Source of the DNA: CAKSNH01 sp964422725
GTDB lineage: Bacteria; Bacillota; Clostridia; UBA1381
Direction: 5' to 3'
Assembly: GCA_964422725.1 (NCBI GenBank)
Contig: CAYRCC010000006.1
Coordinates: forward strand, 1-64,000
Length of the DNA stretch: 64,000 nucleotides
In this document: piece by piece, positions 60,859 to 64,000 of the stretch
Layout of the letters: each line of letters begins with the position of its first letter
Numbering within the stretch: position 1 is the stretch's first letter
Notes under the pieces: generated by a model
Database searches by the model: none
The model's input: only the letters and a program-made list of their open reading frames with translations
What the model was told of the DNA's origin: nothing
Made by a program: the position numbers and the translations under genes

Positions 60859-62109
60859 TTACAGTTTTCCGTCATTAAAGCATTTTCTCACAAAGCCCAC
60901 CAAAAACAGCGAACCGCACACGCATACCAAGTCGTCCGCTCCGGCTTGTGCGAGTGCCTTGCAAACCGCCTCCCGCGCATCGCTCACCGCGCAAACGTCA
61001 GCGCACAGCTTTTGTACCGTCTGCGCCAGCTTTTGTGCACTCAGACAGCGCGGATAGTCTATCTGCGTTGCATATATTTTATGTGCCGACGGTGCAATAA
61101 GCTCTGTACACCTTTTATAATCCTTATCCTCCATCATTGCCATAACCAAAATTATCCGTTTGCCCGTCTGCTCAAGCGACTTTTTAAGCTCGCTTATACC
61201 GCTCGGATTGTGTCCGCCGTCAATGACAAGGTTGGATTTAATATACTCAAACCGCCCCGCCCAGCTGACCTGCATAAGTCCGTCCGCAACACTTTTGTCC
61301 GAAATTTTCACTCCTTTTTCTCTCATCGCATCAATCACGCACAGTGAAGTTGCCGCGTTATACGGCTGATACGCACCGCGAAGTGACAGTGCATACCGTT
61401 TTGCGTTGTACACAAGTCCGTCCGCGCACACAGCCGGCTCTTGCGCAACACGCAGGCGCACAGCCTTGTCCGCACACACTTTCTTAATCACGCCAAGCGC
61501 GGTTTTATCCTGTTTCGGACAGCACACCGCCTCTGTGCCGCTTTTGATTATTCCGCATTTTTCCAAGGTTATTTTTTCGATTGTGTCACCGAGAAACTGA
61601 GTGTGGTCAAGACTTATCGGTGTCAGCACCGTAACGGCTGCGTTTTCGATTACGTTTGTCGCGTCCAGTTTACCGCCCATACCGGTTTCAAGCACAACCC
61701 AGTCGCACTCCTCACGGCAGAAATACAAAAACATAACCGCCGTCGTAAACGCAAATTCCGACGGTCCGCGCCCCATTTTATCCGTCTGTTCCATCACTTC
61801 TCCGACAAGCTCGGCTAATGTGTCATCGGCAATATTTTCGCCGTTTATGCGTATTCTTTCGTTGAACACTTCCAAAAACGGCGATGTGTATAGTCCGACC
61901 TTATATCCGGCGCACTCAAGAATTTTCGCCGTCATACTTGCCGTCGAGCCTTTGCCGTTAGTTCCGGCAATGTGAATGTATCTGAGCTTTTTATGCGGAT
62001 TTCCCAGCCTGTTTAAAAGCTCCCTCAAAACATCATTGCCCAGAACCCGACTGAATTTCGGAATAGAGTGAATGTAATCCACCGCCTCCGTATACGTCAT
62101 TTTATACAT
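60859..62109 (-). CDS. folC: Folylpolyglutamate synthase / dihydrofolate synthase FolC
   Basis: A 416-residue Mur-ligase-like enzyme that adds glutamate to folates. The P-loop IHIAGTNGKGSTASMTAKIL lies near residues 45-64. TSPFLEVFNERIRING follows, VLETGMGGKLDATNVI is the Mg/omega-loop region, and ISLDHTQFLGDTIEKITLEK and VIDGGHNPSG complete the ligase signature. The ATG at 62109 has GGGGAA about 7 bases upstream. It lies 66 bases after the activase gene and is probably co-transcribed with it. Confidence 0.95.
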   Translation of the reverse strand: MYKMTYTEAVDYIHSIPKFSRVLGNDVLRELLNRLGNPHKKLRYIHIAGTNGKGSTASMTAKILECAGYKVGLYTSPFLEVFNERIRINGENIADDTLAELVGEVMEQTDKMGRGPSEFAFTTAVMFLYFCREECDWVVLETGMGGKLDATNVIENAAVTVLTPISLDHTQFLGDTIEKITLEKCGIIKSGTEAVCCPKQDKTALGVIKKVCADKAVRLRVAQEPAVCADGLVYNAKRYALSLRGAYQPYNAATSLCVIDAMREKGVKISDKSVADGLMQVSWAGRFEYIKSNLVIDGGHNPSGISELKKSLEQTGKRIILVMAMMEDKDYKRCTELIAPSAHKIYATQIDYPRCLSAQKLAQTVQKLCADVCAVSDAREAVCKALAQAGADDLVCVCGSLFLVGFVRKCFNDGKL

Positions 62110-62175
62110 AATATTTCCCCTATATCAAAGCGGACAAACCCAAAACGAGCTTGTCCGCCGTATTCTGTATTCTGT

Positions 62176-62964
62176 TCAGCCGCCTATCTGACATTCGAGC
62201 CCCGACTTTTGCGCGGCGGACAGCAGTTTCTGCATATATTCGTCCTCCATCGGCACTATGTCCGACAGCGTGTATTCGCGGCCGAGTCCGGCGTATTTAT
62301 CCTGACCGAGTCTGTGGTACGGCAGTAAATGCATTTTTCTGACGTTCGGTATTTTGCTTGCAAAATCCGCAATTGCCGAAATTTCCTCGGGTGTATTGTT
62401 AAACGTCGGGATTACCGGCACGCGTATTATAAGCTCCTTTGCCGCCTTTGCTATTTTAACCGCATTTTCGAGTATCGGTGCATTGGACTGTCCGGTAAAC
62501 GCTTTATGCTTTTTTTCGTCCGTATGCTTGATATCCATAAGCACGTGGTCCACATAAGGCAGATAATACTCTATCACCTCAAATTTAGCAAACCCCGTTG
62601 TTTCAATCGCGGTATCGAGTCCGAAATCCTTGCACGCCATCAAAAGGCTCACCGCAAACTCCGGCTGCATAAGACACTCTCCGCCCGACAGCGTAACTCC
62701 GCCGCCCGAACGCCTGTAGTACGCCATATCCCGCACTACCTCGTCCATAACCTCGCCTACCGTAACGTCACGTCCGATAATCTTTTTTTCGCCGTTTACC
62801 GTCATTTCCTCAATTCTGTGGTTCTGCGACTCCGGATTGCAGCACCAGCGGCACCTGAGCGGACAGCCTTTCAAAAACACTATCGTGCGTATTCCCGGAC
62901 CGTCGTGAATGGAATAGCGCTGTATGTCAAATATTCTTCCGACCGTATTCATATAATCTTCCAT
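62176..62964 (-). CDS. Glycyl-radical enzyme activase (PflA-like radical SAM enzyme)
   Basis: A 262-residue radical SAM enzyme that installs the glycyl radical. The 4Fe-4S cysteines are Cys34, Cys38 and Cys41 in FLKGCPLRCRWCCNPESQ. GGGVTLSGGECLMQPEFA contains the SAM-binding GGE motif. DHVLMDIKHTDEKKHKAFTG and RVPVIPTFNNTPEEI follow the PFL-activase pattern. It lacks the ferredoxin-like 8Fe-8S insert found in many other activases, so it is closer in layout to PflA. It follows the glycyl-radical enzyme gene by 15 bases, which identifies its probable substrate. Confidence 0.94.
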   Translation of the reverse strand: MEDYMNTVGRIFDIQRYSIHDGPGIRTIVFLKGCPLRCRWCCNPESQNHRIEEMTVNGEKKIIGRDVTVGEVMDEVVRDMAYYRRSGGGVTLSGGECLMQPEFAVSLLMACKDFGLDTAIETTGFAKFEVIEYYLPYVDHVLMDIKHTDEKKHKAFTGQSNAPILENAVKIAKAAKELIIRVPVIPTFNNTPEEISAIADFASKIPNVRKMHLLPYHRLGQDKYAGLGREYTLSDIVPMEDEYMQKLLSAAQKSGLECQIGG

Positions 62965-62979
62965 AATAAATTCCTTAAA

Positions 62980-64000
62980 TCAAAATCCCTGTTCGGTTCT
63001 GTTTATAATATCGTCCTGCAGCGAGCGCGACAGCGACGTGAACAGCGCACTGTAGCCGGCAACGCGCACAACAAGCGTTTTGTAATTTTCCGGATTTTTC
63101 TGCGCGTCCAAAAGCGTATCGCGGCTTACAACGTTAAACTGCACGTGACTGCCCTTTCGGTCAAAGTATGCGCGTATAAGCGCGACAAAGCTTTCGAGTC
63201 CGCTCTGTCCTTTAAGTGCCGACGGGTGGAACTTCTGATTAAACAGCGTACCGTTTGAGGCAATCGAATGGTCAAGCCGCGACACCGAGTTTGCCGCCGC
63301 GGTAGGCCCTTTCACATCACGTCCGGCAGCCGGCGAAACACCGTCCGCAATCGGAGTGTATGCAAGTCTGCCGTCCGGAGTTGCGCCGGTTTGTGCGCCG
63401 AGAGGAACGTTTGCCGAAACCGGATAGAGTCCGGCTTGGAACGTACCGCCGCGCGGATTTTTATACTTTTCAAGCTCACGCGTATATGTATATGCCACTT
63501 CACGCGCAAAATCGTCAACCTCGCTTATGTCGTTGCCGTACTTCGGAAGTGCGTTTATCATATCCAAAAGCTTTGCGTATTTTGCTTTTTCGGCGGCTGT
63601 CGCACTGCCCTCAAGCAGTGCCGTAAATATCTCGCCTATCTGCTTTTCGCCCACTTTTTTGCCCATTGCCGTAAGCTCTTTTACGATATCGGCGGTTGCG
63701 CTTTCCGCCTTTGAGGCTGTCATACCATGTCCGAAATTATCCTCAAGCGCTTTTTTGTATTCGGCAAGCGTAAGCTTTTTCTCTTTGAACACAAGCTCGC
63801 GCACAGCATACAGCGCATCTGTCATATTGGCAATACCGAATCCCTGAGGACCTGTAAAGTTATATACCGCTCCGCCCTCCTGAACGCTCTTTCCGCGGCC
63901 TATACAATCCTCAATCATACTCGACAGAAACGGCAGCGGACAACGCTCGGCGTGCGCCGTGTCGATAGCGTTGTTTGCGTTTACCAAAAGTCCTATCATA
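62980..64000 (-). CDS. Glycyl-radical enzyme, C-terminal part (runs off the right edge)
   Basis: The last 340 residues of a pyruvate formate-lyase/diol-dehydratase-type enzyme; the 5' end lies outside the window. GGAVYNFTGPQGFGIANMTD is a family signature. The glycyl radical loop is VVRVAGYSALFTSLSRSLQD near the C-terminus, whose Gly receives the radical. The active-site Cys lies upstream, outside the window, so the reaction cannot be assigned; the GGAxYNFTGPQG form occurs in PflD-, glycerol/diol- and hydroxyproline-dehydratase-like enzymes. A lysine- and alanine-rich insertion of about 40 residues lies after NFGHGM. Confidence 0.92.
   Translation of the reverse strand, partial: MIGLLVNANNAIDTAHAERCPLPFLSSMIEDCIGRGKSVQEGGAVYNFTGPQGFGIANMTDALYAVRELVFKEKKLTLAEYKKALEDNFGHGMTASKAESATADIVKELTAMGKKVGEKQIGEIFTALLEGSATAAEKAKYAKLLDMINALPKYGNDISEVDDFAREVAYTYTRELEKYKNPRGGTFQAGLYPVSANVPLGAQTGATPDGRLAYTPIADGVSPAAGRDVKGPTAAANSVSRLDHSIASNGTLFNQKFHPSALKGQSGLESFVALIRAYFDRKGSHVQFNVVSRDTLLDAQKNPENYKTLVVRVAGYSALFTSLSRSLQDDIINRTEQGF

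Noticed and set aside
1..64000. CRISPR arrays, tRNA or rRNA genes, intact insertion sequences, flagellin gene
   Set aside because: No regularly spaced direct repeats, no cloverleaf-like sequence, no rRNA segment, no complete transposase and no flagellin reading frame was seen on either strand.

Overview
The window comes from a motile, anaerobic, Gram-positive-type bacterium, most likely a gut- or rumen-type member of the Clostridia (inference). The support is: a Firmicutes-style flagellar cluster (FliY in place of plain FliN, FlhF/FlhG, FliW/CsrA, SwrB-like and YvyF-like proteins, no FlgH/FlgI L- or P-ring genes); chemotaxis adaptation through CheC/CheD; an oxygen-sensitive glycyl-radical enzyme with its activase; and a PL11 rhamnogalacturonan lyase, which suggests growth on pectin. 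The species cannot be fixed from the sequence alone.

Layout. 1-3012 (+): an unrecognised Asp-box protein, then a HAD phosphatase and MnmA tRNA thiolase that overlap by four bases behind an extended -10 promoter. 3013-3512: a spacer packed with nested palindromes, ending in a terminator. 3513-7031 (-): a PAS/GGDEF/GAF-like/GGDEF/EAL cyclic-di-GMP protein with its own promoter. 7289-39531 (-): about 39 co-directional flagellar genes. They run from a lytic transglycosylase and flgBC-fliE, through the basal body, hook, stator, export and C-ring genes, flhBAFG, fliA, a FapA-like and a SwrB-like gene, to the late set flgF/flgG-yvyF-flgM-flgN-flgK-flgL-fliW-csrA. A strong sigma-A type promoter (39592-39620) heads the cluster. 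A near-perfect sigma-28 promoter (13437-13463) overlaps the stop codon of the SwrB-like gene and should let FliA, encoded just upstream, boost the late genes. An intrinsic terminator follows csrA.

39949-42359: a small tail-anchored protein gene (+) converges on a four-gene minus-strand group made of a RAYT-like protein that has lost its HUH motif, a multi-pass membrane protein, cheC and cheD. 42576-46080: tcdA (-) and a P-type Ca2+ ATPase (+) diverge from a spacer carrying two arrays of 7-bp tandem repeats. 46081-46366: a bidirectional terminator and a second, degraded copy of the palindromic element.

46367-57499 (-): the filament-cap and chemotaxis operon fliD-fliS-fliT-like-DUF327-cheY-cheA-cheW-cheR-cheB-cheW-mcp, with a candidate sigma-28 promoter before fliD and an internal terminator between the first cheW and cheR. 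57852-64000 (-): PL11 rhamnogalacturonan lyase with a good promoter and an inverted-repeat operator candidate; then, further upstream, folC, a glycyl-radical activase and the C-terminal part of its glycyl-radical enzyme, which runs off the right edge.

Together the window encodes nearly a complete flagellum (no flagellin gene is present), its FlgM/FliA checkpoint, its CsrA/FliW translational checkpoint, the chemotaxis core, and a few metabolic genes. I saw no tRNA, rRNA, CRISPR array or intact insertion sequence.
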